Below, piece by piece: positions 1 through 6,532 of a stretch of DNA of 6,532 bases; the stretch's first letter is position 1, and each line of letters starts with the position of its first letter. The DNA is taken from positions 1 through 6,532 of the forward strand of contig JALRAY010000050.1 in NCBI GenBank assembly GCA_023257955.1. The letters run 5' to 3'. Source of the DNA: Amoebophilaceae bacterium. GTDB lineage: Bacteria; Bacteroidota; Bacteroidia; Cytophagales; Amoebophilaceae. Made by a program: the position numbers and the translations under genes. The notes under the pieces are model-generated. The model was not told the origin of the DNA. It saw nothing but the letters and a program-made list of their open reading frames with translations, and ran no database searches.

Positions 1-118
1 AAATCGCTTATGACAACTAAGTTTCACATCGTTAACGTAGCTTGATTTTTCGTGTTTCATAATCTGATGTGTATATATTAAGTACATAGACATAGGCAGT
101 GGCGTAGATCTATGCATG

Positions 119-1381
119 CTACCCTACACAAACTTCCGTGAAACTATCCAAGGCCAAGTGCTGTTGTGCCAGGCGTTGAATGTCTGCAGGAGTGATATTC
201 CGGATGGTATCAAATAATTGGTGATAGATTGTTTGGTCTAGCTGATGCAAGTGCGCTTCTTTAAATCGGTCGATCACATAGAAAGGATCGTATAGGTTCG
301 TTAACAAGTCCCCAATCATATAGTTCTTGAGCTTATCTAATTCCGCTTGCGACACCTCTTCGTTTTGTAACAGCGCTATTTCATGATAAATCTCTTGGCA
401 AGCTTGTGCGCTAAACTGTTGCATCACTTCCGTAGTAATGATAAAATAAGTAGCCGCTTGCAACGGAACTAGCGTTGCTTCTATGTGATACGTATACCCC
501 TTCTCCTCCCGGATATTAGCCATCAACCTGGAGCCAAAATACCCTCCTAATAATACCGTCACCACATACATCGCCGCATAATCCGGATGCGTCTGCGGAA
601 ATAGCACCTTCCCTATGCAAATAGCACTTTGCAAGCTGTCTGGTTTGGGGATATGCACTTTCTTGGGAGGTTGTATAGGCAATGTAGGAACTGGGGGAGT
701 AGCTTGTGCAGGCTTTACAAATGCGAAGCTACCTTGCACCAAGGCAAGCACTTGCGCTGTGATGTTACCACTCACGATGATTTCACACGATGGTAACCAG
801 TATTGTTGATAATGGTCCCAGAGATGCGTGCGTGTGATCTCCATGACTTCATCCTCTGATAACCGATAGCTATAAGCATGCTGCGGGCCTAATACCATTT
901 GCTTAAAGTGCGTATACGCTAGCAAGTGATTTTGTTCATTCTCAACCTTCAGCTCCTGTATTTTTATTTTTTGCAAGTGCGCTATTTGTTCCTCCGGAAA
1001 GGTAGAAGCACTTAGTAGTTCTGCCAATAGTTCCACCATAGGTCCTAGGTACCTGGGAAGCGTAGTCAATTCTATGCTATTGTAGTCCGGGCGGTGCGTG
1101 ATATGTATGTGCGCGCCGTAATAGTCTATATAATCTGCAATCTGCTTCGTATCCTTATGCGTAGTACCCTCCAGCAGCATCTTCCCTGTCATCTGCGCTA
1201 CCCCATGGTGCGGTTCATTATGGCGAGAAGCGCCTGTTAGTACCGTTACATGTATTAGCTCTAAATCGTTTTTCTGCAAAACAAACAAAGGCATATCCGC
1301 TGCTACGGCGTTAGGCCATGCAAAAGTCACCTTATCCATCGGCTTGTATGCAGGGGGTATCGTTCTATCTAATGTTGTCAT
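119..1381 (-). CDS. M16-family peptidase-like protein, non-catalytic subunit
   Basis: This is a 420-residue protein with the two-lobed M16 (pitrilysin/MPP-like) layout. The N-terminal lobe has GVAQMTGKMLLEGT at about residues 60-73, where active members have GxAHxxEHMxxxGT. Histidine, glutamate and histidine are replaced by Q63, G66 and K67, so it should not bind the catalytic zinc. The C-terminal lobe keeps a well-preserved GGYFGSRLMANIREEKGYTY segment (about 279-298), whose arginine and tyrosine residues contact substrate in M16B enzymes. The likely role is as the regulatory or substrate-holding partner of the catalytic M16 protein encoded at 4669-5907. No signal peptide or membrane segment is visible, so it is probably cytoplasmic. 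The start is ATG (MTTLDRTIPPAYKPMDK), similar to the LDRTxAP opening I associate with Bacteroidota homologues. There is no Shine-Dalgarno sequence. It lies 47 bp downstream of leuS on the same strand and is probably cotranscribed with it. The family is sure; the heterodimer role is inferred. Confidence 0.9.
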   Translation of the reverse strand: MTTLDRTIPPAYKPMDKVTFAWPNAVAADMPLFVLQKNDLELIHVTVLTGASRHNEPHHGVAQMTGKMLLEGTTHKDTKQIADYIDYYGAHIHITHRPDYNSIELTTLPRYLGPMVELLAELLSASTFPEEQIAHLQKIKIQELKVENEQNHLLAYTHFKQMVLGPQHAYSYRLSEDEVMEITRTHLWDHYQQYWLPSCEIIVSGNITAQVLALVQGSFAFVKPAQATPPVPTLPIQPPKKVHIPKPDSLQSAICIGKVLFPQTHPDYAAMYVVTVLLGGYFGSRLMANIREEKGYTYHIEATLVPLQAATYFIITTEVMQQFSAQACQEIYHEIALLQNEEVSQAELDKLKNYMIGDLLTNLYDPFYVIDRFKEAHLHQLDQTIYHQLFDTIRNITPADIQRLAQQHLALDSFTEVCVG

Positions 1382-1428
1382 AGTTATGGAATCATTCAGT
1401 TATGGGGAGAAGGGGTATGAAGGAGGCT

Positions 1429-4209
1429 TCAAACGACGATATTAACCATCTTCTGAGGAACAACCACGATCTTTTGGATAGTTTTCCCTTCTAGCCACTT
1501 TGTAATATCTGGATGCGCTATCGCAGCAGTTTCTATCTGCTCTTGCGTCATGGTGAGGGGGAAAACAATTTTAGTACGGACTTTCCCGTTTATCGCAATG
1601 GGGTACTCACAAGAAGATTCCTGCAAATAGGCTTCATCATACTCAGGGAAGGGCGCTGCTAGTATGCTAGCTTCATTGCCTAGGGCGTATTGCCATAGCT
1701 CTTCGGCCAGATGTGGCGCAAAGGGTGCTAGCAGGACTAAGAATTTTCCCAACACGTGTCTATGCCTGCAACCCAAAGCTGTCAAGTCGTTTACACAAAT
1801 CATCAGGTTGCTGACAGCGGTATTGAAGGAATATCGTTGGATGTCTTCTCCTATTTTTTTGATTGTCTGATGGATGATCTTTTGTGCGGCTTCATCCGGG
1901 CTGTCCGTGCTGAAAGGTACTCCCGAGGTGGGATAAAAGAGTCGCCAGGTTTTGATTAAAAAACGATGTACACCTTCTATGCCGTGCATATCCCATAGCT
2001 TCGCTTGCTCTAGAGGGCCTAAGAACATGGTATAGAGCCGCAAGGTGTCTGCGCCATATTGATTTATCACGTCGTCTGGGGTAATGGCATTAAACTTGGA
2101 TTTGGACATTTTCTCTGTCTCGCTGCCGCAGATGTATTGGCCATCTTCTTCCAGGATAAAGGTTGCGTCTTTCAAGTCCGGCCGCCAATTTTGGAAAGCT
2201 TCCAGCTGCAATACATTGTCCTTATCTACCAAAGCAGTAGCTACATGCATAGCTGTCGTTTCGTACTGCTCCCGCAGGTGATAACTCACGAATTGTTTGG
2301 TGCCTTTGATGCGGTATACAAAGTTGGATTTGCTCTGCATCATCCCTTGGTGAATCATTTGTTGGAAAGGTTCATCTACCGTTACATAGCCCAGGTCGTG
2401 TAGGAACTTTGTCCAAAACCTTGCATACAGCAGATGACCTGTAGTATGCTCTGCACCGCCTACATATAGATCTACGGCTTGCCAGTATGACTCGGCCTCC
2501 GGGCTTACAAATTGGGACCTATTATGGGGATCCATGTATCTGAAAAAGTACCAGCTAGATCCTGCCCATCCTGGCATGGTATTCAACTCAAGTGGATAGC
2601 CATCTTTGGTTTTCCAGTCCAAGGCGCGACCTAAGGGAGGCTCGCCCGTCTCGGTAGGCTTATAGCTATCTAAGGATGGTAAGGCCATAGGCAGTTCCTC
2701 AGTTGGTAAAGAATGAGGCAAGGTGTTTTTGTAATAGATAGGAAAAGGTTCTCCCCAATATCTTTGGCGACTGAAAATGGCGTTACGTAACCTGTAAGTT
2801 GTTTTGGGCGTGCCGAGCTTTAGTGCTGCGAGTTTCTCCAGCATAGTTTGGGTAGCTGCTTGTACAGAGAGGCCATTCAAAAAGTCTGAATGCATTAAGA
2901 CGCCTTCTTTGGTTTCATAGGGCAGTTCGCTGTCGCTAGGGTCTGCGATCACCTGTGTAATGGGTAGTTGAAACTGTGTGGCAAAAGTATAGTCTCTGCT
3001 ATCGTGGGCAGGGACTCCCATAATGGCTCCTGTGCCATAGTTGGCTAGTACGTAATCACTTATCCAAATTGGGATCGGTTGTTGGGTAAAAGGATGTACA
3101 GCATATACGCCCGTAAAAACGCCTGTAGCTTTGTGGGCAGTGGTCAGTCTTTCTCTTTCGGATCGATTGATGACGGTGGTGATGTATTGCGTTGCTGCTG
3201 TGGCATAGGCGGGTGTGCAGAGGGTAGTAGCTAGTGGATGTTCGGGGGCTAGCACCAAAAAGGTGACGCCAAAGAGGGTATCTGGGCGCGTGGTGAAGGC
3301 GGTAATGGTGTGCTGCGTATTTTCCCCAGTGGTAGTAAACTGTATCTCTGCGCCTGTGGACTTGCCAATCCAGTTCCTTTGCATCTCTTTGGTGGATGTA
3401 GGCCAATTGATTTTCTGCAATCCTGCTAATAACCGATCTGCATAGGCGGTGATGCGTAGGCTCCATTGTTTCATCTGCTTGCGCACAACGGGATGTCCCC
3501 CGCGTTCAGAAAAGCCATCTTTCACTTCTTCATTGGCCAATACGGTTCCTAGTTCCGGACACCAGTTGACGAGGGTATCTTCGAGAAAGGCTAGGCGGTA
3601 AGCTAGCAGGCAGGTTTGTTGCGCTTCCTCGTTCATCTGCTGCCATTCTTGGGCAGTAAATAGTTTGGGGGATTTATCACAATAAGCATCTACCTGGTGA
3701 TTGCCCTGTTGTTGAAAGATGGTTATCAGCGCTGCTATGGGGCGTGCTTTTTGTAACCGTATATCATACCAGCTATTGAAGAGTTGGCGAAAGATCCATT
3801 GGGTCCATTTGTAATATTGCGGATCTGTGGTGGTAATGGCTCTATCCCAGTCATAGGATAGGCCTAGCTTGTGGAGCTGTTGTTGATAGCGCTGGATGTT
3901 GTTAGCAGTCGTAATAGCGGGATGCTGACCTGTTTGAATAGCATATTGTTCTGCAGGTAACCCAAAGGCATCAAAGCCCATGGGATGAAGCACTGCGTAG
4001 CCCTTGCTACGCTTATACCGTGCGATGATGTCGGTGGCTATGTAGCCTACTAGGTGTCCTACATGCAGGCCTTCTCCGGAGGGGTAGGGAAACATGTCTA
4101 AGATGTAGTACTTGGGTTTGTCGCTGGCGATGCTGGTGTGATAGCTTTTTTGGTCTTCCCAATACTTTTGCCACTTGCATTCTATTTCTTGGGGATGGTA
4201 CATTTTCAT
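1429..4209 (-). CDS. leuS: leucyl-tRNA synthetase
   Basis: This cytoplasmic class I enzyme charges tRNA-Leu with leucine using ATP. The 926-residue protein is full length. The HIGH-type motif is HVGH at residues 49-52, preceded by MFPYPSGEGL. The inserted CP1 editing domain, which hydrolyses mischarged tRNA, shows the threonine-rich TTRPDT (306-311) and GVPAHDSRD (398-406) with its conserved aspartate. KMSKS is at 700-704. The protein ends with an anticodon-binding helical domain and the small C-terminal domain (INGKVRTKIVFP). The Zn1 region has the Bacteroidota form: WCPELGT is followed by SERGGHPVVRK, without the second cysteine pair. An in-frame TTG at 4215 would add two residues. I chose the ATG at 4209; a second ATG at 4203 is also possible. 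There is no clear Shine-Dalgarno sequence. A probable promoter lies about 90 bp upstream, and an M16 gene follows after 47 bp. The identification is firm; only the exact start is open. Confidence 0.98.
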   Translation of the reverse strand: MKMYHPQEIECKWQKYWEDQKSYHTSIASDKPKYYILDMFPYPSGEGLHVGHLVGYIATDIIARYKRSKGYAVLHPMGFDAFGLPAEQYAIQTGQHPAITTANNIQRYQQQLHKLGLSYDWDRAITTTDPQYYKWTQWIFRQLFNSWYDIRLQKARPIAALITIFQQQGNHQVDAYCDKSPKLFTAQEWQQMNEEAQQTCLLAYRLAFLEDTLVNWCPELGTVLANEEVKDGFSERGGHPVVRKQMKQWSLRITAYADRLLAGLQKINWPTSTKEMQRNWIGKSTGAEIQFTTTGENTQHTITAFTTRPDTLFGVTFLVLAPEHPLATTLCTPAYATAATQYITTVINRSERERLTTAHKATGVFTGVYAVHPFTQQPIPIWISDYVLANYGTGAIMGVPAHDSRDYTFATQFQLPITQVIADPSDSELPYETKEGVLMHSDFLNGLSVQAATQTMLEKLAALKLGTPKTTYRLRNAIFSRQRYWGEPFPIYYKNTLPHSLPTEELPMALPSLDSYKPTETGEPPLGRALDWKTKDGYPLELNTMPGWAGSSWYFFRYMDPHNRSQFVSPEAESYWQAVDLYVGGAEHTTGHLLYARFWTKFLHDLGYVTVDEPFQQMIHQGMMQSKSNFVYRIKGTKQFVSYHLREQYETTAMHVATALVDKDNVLQLEAFQNWRPDLKDATFILEEDGQYICGSETEKMSKSKFNAITPDDVINQYGADTLRLYTMFLGPLEQAKLWDMHGIEGVHRFLIKTWRLFYPTSGVPFSTDSPDEAAQKIIHQTIKKIGEDIQRYSFNTAVSNLMICVNDLTALGCRHRHVLGKFLVLLAPFAPHLAEELWQYALGNEASILAAPFPEYDEAYLQESSCEYPIAINGKVRTKIVFPLTMTQEQIETAAIAHPDITKWLEGKTIQKIVVVPQKMVNIVV

Positions 4210-4252
4210 AGGCAATGTGTGCTTGTTGTGAATAAGTTAAGGTGCTTGTAGC

Positions 4253-4272
4253 GTCACCGTTGCTGTAGTGAC
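4253..4272. repeat. short inverted repeat in the leuS leader
   Basis: GTCAC at 4253-4257 and GTGAC at 4268-4272 are perfect 5-bp inverted arms around a 10-nt loop. They lie between the predicted leuS start point and its ATG, so they could form a small hairpin in the leader RNA. The stem is short and such a pair can occur by chance. There is no following U-run and no T-box-like element, so no regulatory role is claimed. Confidence 0.25.
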
Positions 4273-4300
4273 CGGCAAGTTACAGGATTTAGACCACTAC

Positions 4301-4327
4301 CAAAGATAGTTATTTGAATGCTATCAA
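4301..4327 (-). promoter_or_regulatory. probable Bacteroidota-type promoter of leuS
   Basis: On the minus strand TATCTTTG (4308 down to 4301) matches the TAnnTTTG -7 consensus of the Bacteroidota primary sigma factor exactly. A TTG trinucleotide (4327-4325) lies 16 nt upstream as a possible -33 element, which is slightly closer than usual. Transcription would start around 4295 and leave a leader of roughly 85 nt before leuS. The element overlaps the region just upstream of the ATG of the divergent small gene at 4335, so the two transcripts may interfere. It is called from sequence match only. Confidence 0.5.
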
Positions 4328-4334
4328 GGTTTTT

Positions 4335-4625
4335 ATGAGCGATAAAAACAAAGTGAGTGATGCGGCAGGTAAAAATACTCTTAATCTTTGTGCGGTTTCT
4401 GCAGCTATTTTGGGAGGCCCTTTTACATCAAATTTTGATGGGAAAGATCATATTGATCCTTCTATGACAGAGGTGGCTTTGGCGCTGGCTATTGCGGAGT
4501 ACGTAAAAGCACACCCAGGTGGATTAAATGGTAAAACTTTAAAGCTCTTTTACTTTGGCACGTCTGCTGATGCTTTGGTAAAAAGGGCCGAAGCTGTTAA
4601 AAGTGCGCTTGACGGTTTAACCTAA
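4335..4625 (+). CDS. small hypothetical protein, 96 residues
   Basis: I do not recognise this protein. It is the only plus-strand gene in the window and sits between leuS and the catalytic M16 gene. The ATG at 4335 (MSDKNKVSDAAGKNTLNLCA) is preceded by AAGG with 5 nt of spacing, which supports it over an in-frame TTG at 4314; a stop codon lies in frame at 4290. The protein is soluble-looking with no signal peptide and no clear membrane segment. It has a lysine- and serine-containing start, a Gly/Ala stretch (AAILGGPF), an alanine-rich probable helix (EVALALAIAEYVKAHPGG) and a second amphipathic helix near the end (ADALVKRAEAVKSALDGL). Support for coding is the plausible protein composition, the start context and the absence of any gene opposite to it. 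Its codons look more A+T-rich than those of leuS. It could be an orphan gene, a remnant of a larger gene or, less likely, a chance reading frame. Confidence 0.6.
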   Translation: MSDKNKVSDAAGKNTLNLCAVSAAILGGPFTSNFDGKDHIDPSMTEVALALAIAEYVKAHPGGLNGKTLKLFYFGTSADALVKRAEAVKSALDGLT

Positions 4626-4673
4626 AAAGCGTGGCTATGTTTGATAGTTTGGCGCCAAGCACAATCGCTTAGG
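4621..4673. terminator. possible structured convergent spacer
   Basis: Between the stops of the small plus-strand gene (4625) and the minus-strand M16 gene (4669) lie imperfect inverted arms: CCTAAAAAGCG (4621-4631) against CGCTTAGG (4666-4673), pairing if three A's bulge out. Each arm includes one gene's stop codon. A perfect 10-bp palindrome, TTGGCGCCAA, is at 4649-4658 in the loop. This could help end transcription from both sides, but there is no classic GC stem followed by a T-run. Confidence 0.25.
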
Positions 4674-5907
4674 CTTCCCTTTGATAGTGCAAGGTGGTGC
4701 AGTTGTGGGGTTTCAGCACTTGGCGGGCGACGGCATTCAATTCGTCTAAGGTCACCTGGTTGATGCTATCAATGTAGGTATTGATGATGTTGGTGTCGCC
4801 TAAGAGGGTTGCTTCGGCGAGTTCTTCCGCCTTATCTGCTAGCCCTACACGGTCGTAGATGTGCTCTCCAGCTATGTGGTTCTTGGCTTTGGTGAGTTCT
4901 CGTTCTGTAAATCCTGTGTCACAAGTTTTTTGGATGATGTCTTGCAGCGCTTGCTCTGTGGCGGCTAAGGTAACGTTGTCATGGACTTGCCCTGCAATGG
5001 CCAGCAAACCGGGATCTATGGTGGTGGTGGTATAGGTACTGACTTCGCTCAAGTGTGGCCTTTCGACTACCAATCCTTTATAGAGTCGGGATGATTTACC
5101 CGCACCTAAAGCAGCGCATAGCAGTTCTGTAGCATAAAAGTCAGCATCTAATCTACCTGAGACATGGTAGGCTTGATAGATGGCATCTAGCGGGACCGGG
5201 CGTGTAATCGTTACGTGACGTGGAGCAGTTTGTGGTGGTTCTGGCGTAAAATGCTTACGCTTTACATTCCCTTGCGGAATGGGGCCAAACCATTTTTTGC
5301 TAAGTGCTTTGATGTGTGCTACTTCCACGCCCCCAGCTACGACGAGCACGGCATTGTTGGGGACATAGAACTGCTCAAAGAAAGCTTTCACTTCTGCCAT
5401 CGTCATGGCTTCAATGTGGCTGATAGCTTTGCCAATGACGGGAGATTGATAGGGGTGCTTTGTATACGCAGCTTGAGTAAGGTGTAACCAGGCATCGCCA
5501 TAAGGCTTGTTGAGATAGACTTCTTTAAACTCTTCTATGACTACCTTCTTTTGCACCTCCAGTGCATGTGCATCAAAAGCGAGGTCTAGCATGCGGTCGG
5601 ACTCCAACCAAAAAGCTGTCTCTACGTTGGCTGCGGGCAATGTACAGTGATAGTTGGTTACGTCATTGCTGGTGTAAGCATTGTTATTGCCCCCTACTTG
5701 TTGCAGGGATTTGTCGTAGGAAGGGATGTGTTTCGAACCTTCAAACATGAAGTGCTCAAAGAGATGCGCAAAGCCCGTCTTCTGTGGATTATCATCCCGA
5801 GAACCTACGTAGTACATCACATTCACTGCCGCAATAAGGCTACTCGGATCTTCATGCACTACTACTTGTAGGCCATTATCGAGTGCAAATTTTTCAAAGG
5901 AGATCAT
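4669..5907 (-). CDS. M16-family zinc metallopeptidase, catalytic subunit
   Basis: This 412-residue protein is an M16 (pitrilysin/processing-peptidase-like) zinc peptidase. The zinc and catalytic motif HLFEH is at residues 48-52 within GFAHLFEHFMFEGS. The further glutamate ligand lies in VVIEEFKE (122-129). A GGNNNAYTSNDVTNY stretch (72-86) and GAGKSSRLYK in the C-terminal lobe are also typical of the family. It probably degrades or trims peptides in the cytoplasm, since no signal peptide is seen. Active M16B enzymes often need a non-catalytic partner, and the protein encoded at 119-1381 fits that role. I chose the ATG at 5907 because it overlaps the upstream lipoprotein stop in an ATGA junction and puts the protein start where homologues begin (ISFEKFALDNGL). 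The alternative is a TTG at 5925, which adds six residues. No Shine-Dalgarno sequence is seen, which fits translational coupling to the upstream gene. The substrate is unknown. Confidence 0.95.
   Translation of the reverse strand: MISFEKFALDNGLQVVVHEDPSSLIAAVNVMYYVGSRDDNPQKTGFAHLFEHFMFEGSKHIPSYDKSLQQVGGNNNAYTSNDVTNYHCTLPAANVETAFWLESDRMLDLAFDAHALEVQKKVVIEEFKEVYLNKPYGDAWLHLTQAAYTKHPYQSPVIGKAISHIEAMTMAEVKAFFEQFYVPNNAVLVVAGGVEVAHIKALSKKWFGPIPQGNVKRKHFTPEPPQTAPRHVTITRPVPLDAIYQAYHVSGRLDADFYATELLCAALGAGKSSRLYKGLVVERPHLSEVSTYTTTTIDPGLLAIAGQVHDNVTLAATEQALQDIIQKTCDTGFTERELTKAKNHIAGEHIYDRVGLADKAEELAEATLLGDTNIINTYIDSINQVTLDELNAVARQVLKPHNCTTLHYQREA
5904..5907 (-). other. ATGA stop/start overlap, lipoprotein to M16 peptidase
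   Basis: On the minus strand the sequence ACTCCATGATCTCC contains the TGA that ends the lipoprotein frame (5906-5904) and the ATG that begins the peptidase (5907-5905). A four-base overlap of this kind normally means the two genes are cotranscribed and that translation of the second depends partly on the first. It also decides the peptidase start. Confidence 0.8.
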
Positions 5908-6206
5908 GGAGTTAAATTTTCCCAATAGAAAGAAAGTTTGCTTTCGGGATTGTCTAAAGGCTTTCCATCATACAGAATTTCTATAGTCATTGTGACTCTC
6001 TTATCTTTGATGCTTCTATTGTCATATAACCCGAAATAAAGTGTTGTTGTATCAGATATATACCTCTCAGTATAAAAGGTTTTTCCTGTACTTAAATCGT
6101 CTGCATTACTATCGAAGTCATAGATGCTACCATAATCACTTTTCGTAAAAAACACCTTATTACTATCACTGGTTTCATTTCCTTCAATAGAAACCCGTAA
6201 AGCAAG

Positions 6207-6215
6207 TTTTTTTTT
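6207..6215 (-). repeat. nine-base A homopolymer (coding strand) at the frame change
   Basis: Nine T's on the plus strand (nine A's on the coding strand) lie exactly where the lipoprotein frame breaks. The upstream frame reads GAA AAA AAA ACT and ends 15 codons after the lysine before it, while the downstream frame reads AGG AAA AAA AAA CTT. Losing one A, or gaining two, restores one continuous protein. Runs of this length are known sites of replication and RNA polymerase slippage, and also of base-calling errors. Confidence 0.85.
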
Positions 6216-6532
6216 CCTTAAATTGCTTATCCGGATCATATTTGTAGGCCTCATTTTCATCTTTTACTAATCTACACCGCATTTTCCCTCCTGTATGTGT
6301 ACAATCAACACTTTGAAATTTACAGCTAAAGCTCTCCCTCTTAATTTTTTGATCCGAAAGAGGTTCCAGTTTCAAGGTAAAAGCAGGTTCATTATCAGGC
6401 TTAGGAGGCTTGACTGATTTTCCGCATGCGTTGCAGATAATAGTGATGCAAATAGCTATTATAAAGAATAATATGCTGTGTCTTTTCATGTTCATAATAA
6501 TGCGTGTTTAATAGGAGCTGTTTACAATTCAC

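Larger units (their letters stand above)
5904..6495 (-). pseudogene. putative lipoprotein gene interrupted by a frame change at a poly-A run
   Basis: Two overlapping minus-strand frames make up one gene. The first runs from ATG 6495 to a TGA at 6184-6186 (103 residues). The second continues in another frame to TGA 5904-5906. They meet at nine A's on the coding strand (6215-6207). With eight A's the frames join as ...KQFKEKK then LALRVS..., giving 196 residues. The first 23 residues are a signal peptide: MKRH, then a hydrophobic stretch, then CNAC, with Cys24 the probable lipidated residue in a non-ideal lipobox. A Lys/Pro-rich linker follows (GKSVKPPKP), then a polar, probably beta-rich domain with cysteines at 58, 65 and 74. 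I do not recognise the domain. The last 100 residues have normal protein-like composition, so decay, if real, is recent. An expressed gene rescued by slippage, or a sequence error, is equally possible. The gene overlaps the M16 peptidase start by four bases. An in-frame ATG also occurs at 6489. Confidence 0.7.

Noticed and set aside
1..118. Small palindromes near the left edge (TAGATCTA, ATGCAT, GCATGC) as a terminator or attachment site
   Set aside because: They are 6-8 bp, overlap each other without a stable stem or T-run, and no flanking repeat or integrase is present.
1382..1428. The GAAG-CCTC-CTTC inverted bases just after leuS as a terminator
   Set aside because: The stem is only 4 bp with no T-run, and the close same-strand M16 gene suggests readthrough.
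1854..1860. A seven-T run inside leuS (coding-strand AAAAAAA) as a second slippage site
   Set aside because: The leuS frame continues correctly through it as Lys-Lys-Ile, and the run is shorter, so there is no sign of a frame change.
2059..2403. A 114-codon plus-strand frame opposite leuS
   Set aside because: It is antisense to conserved leuS codons, including the KMSKS region, and has no independent start signal or recognisable protein.
3056..3466. A 136-codon minus-strand frame beginning MEPTHHRLCRSV inside leuS
   Set aside because: It lies wholly within leuS in another frame, has a histidine- and arginine-rich composition typical of a shadow frame, and leuS is unmistakable there.
5215..5487. 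A 90-codon plus-strand frame opposite the catalytic M16 gene
   Set aside because: It is a shadow of a conserved peptidase; its composition (W-, F- and H-rich) reflects the complement of the real frame.
5904..6260. The C-terminal lipoprotein frame as a separate 118-residue gene starting at ATG 6260
   Set aside because: Its first 18 codons overlap the upstream lipoprotein frame and have no signal for a start. The sequence after the poly-A run reads as a continuation of the same domain.

Overview
The window looks like chromosomal housekeeping DNA from a member of the Bacteroidota. The leucyl-tRNA synthetase carries the Bacteroidota form of the N-terminal region and Zn1 region (AIQTGQHPAITT; then VNWCPELGTVLANEE and SERGGHPVVRK, where many other bacteria have a second cysteine pair). 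The gene starts mostly lack Shine-Dalgarno sequences, and a TAnnTTTG-type -7 element sits upstream of leuS. The M16 peptidase pair is also of a type common in that phylum. A Cytophagales or Amoebophilaceae-like intracellular lineage is possible, but this is only an impression from the protein sequences.

Layout from left to right. Positions 1-118 are A+T-rich with no gene I can support. Positions 119-1381 (minus) encode an M16-type protein that has lost the zinc motif. 47 bp upstream of it lies leuS (1429-4209, minus), so leuS and this M16 gene probably share a transcript that starts near 4295. Positions 4335-4625 hold a 96-codon gene on the plus strand, the only plus-strand gene, of unknown function; its 5' region overlaps the probable leuS promoter. 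After a 43-bp convergent spacer comes the catalytic M16 peptidase gene (4669-5907, minus). Its ATG overlaps the stop of a lipoprotein gene (5904-6495, minus) in an ATGA junction, so those two genes form a second minus-strand unit. The last 37 bases are the upstream region of the lipoprotein gene, with no promoter that I can call.

The two M16 proteins look complementary. One has HxxEH and the downstream glutamates, while the other has Q/G/K at the zinc positions but keeps the C-terminal GSRL...REEKGYTYHI segment. This is the pattern of heterodimeric M16B peptidases. The two genes are separated here by leuS and the small plus-strand gene instead of being adjacent. Neither has a visible signal peptide.

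The most notable feature is the lipoprotein gene, which is broken by one frame change exactly at a run of nine A's on the coding strand. An eight-A version would give one continuous 196-residue lipoprotein. The frame change could be a new pseudogene, a phase-variable switch, a site of polymerase slippage, or a sequence error. No mobile element, CRISPR array, tRNA or rRNA gene was seen.
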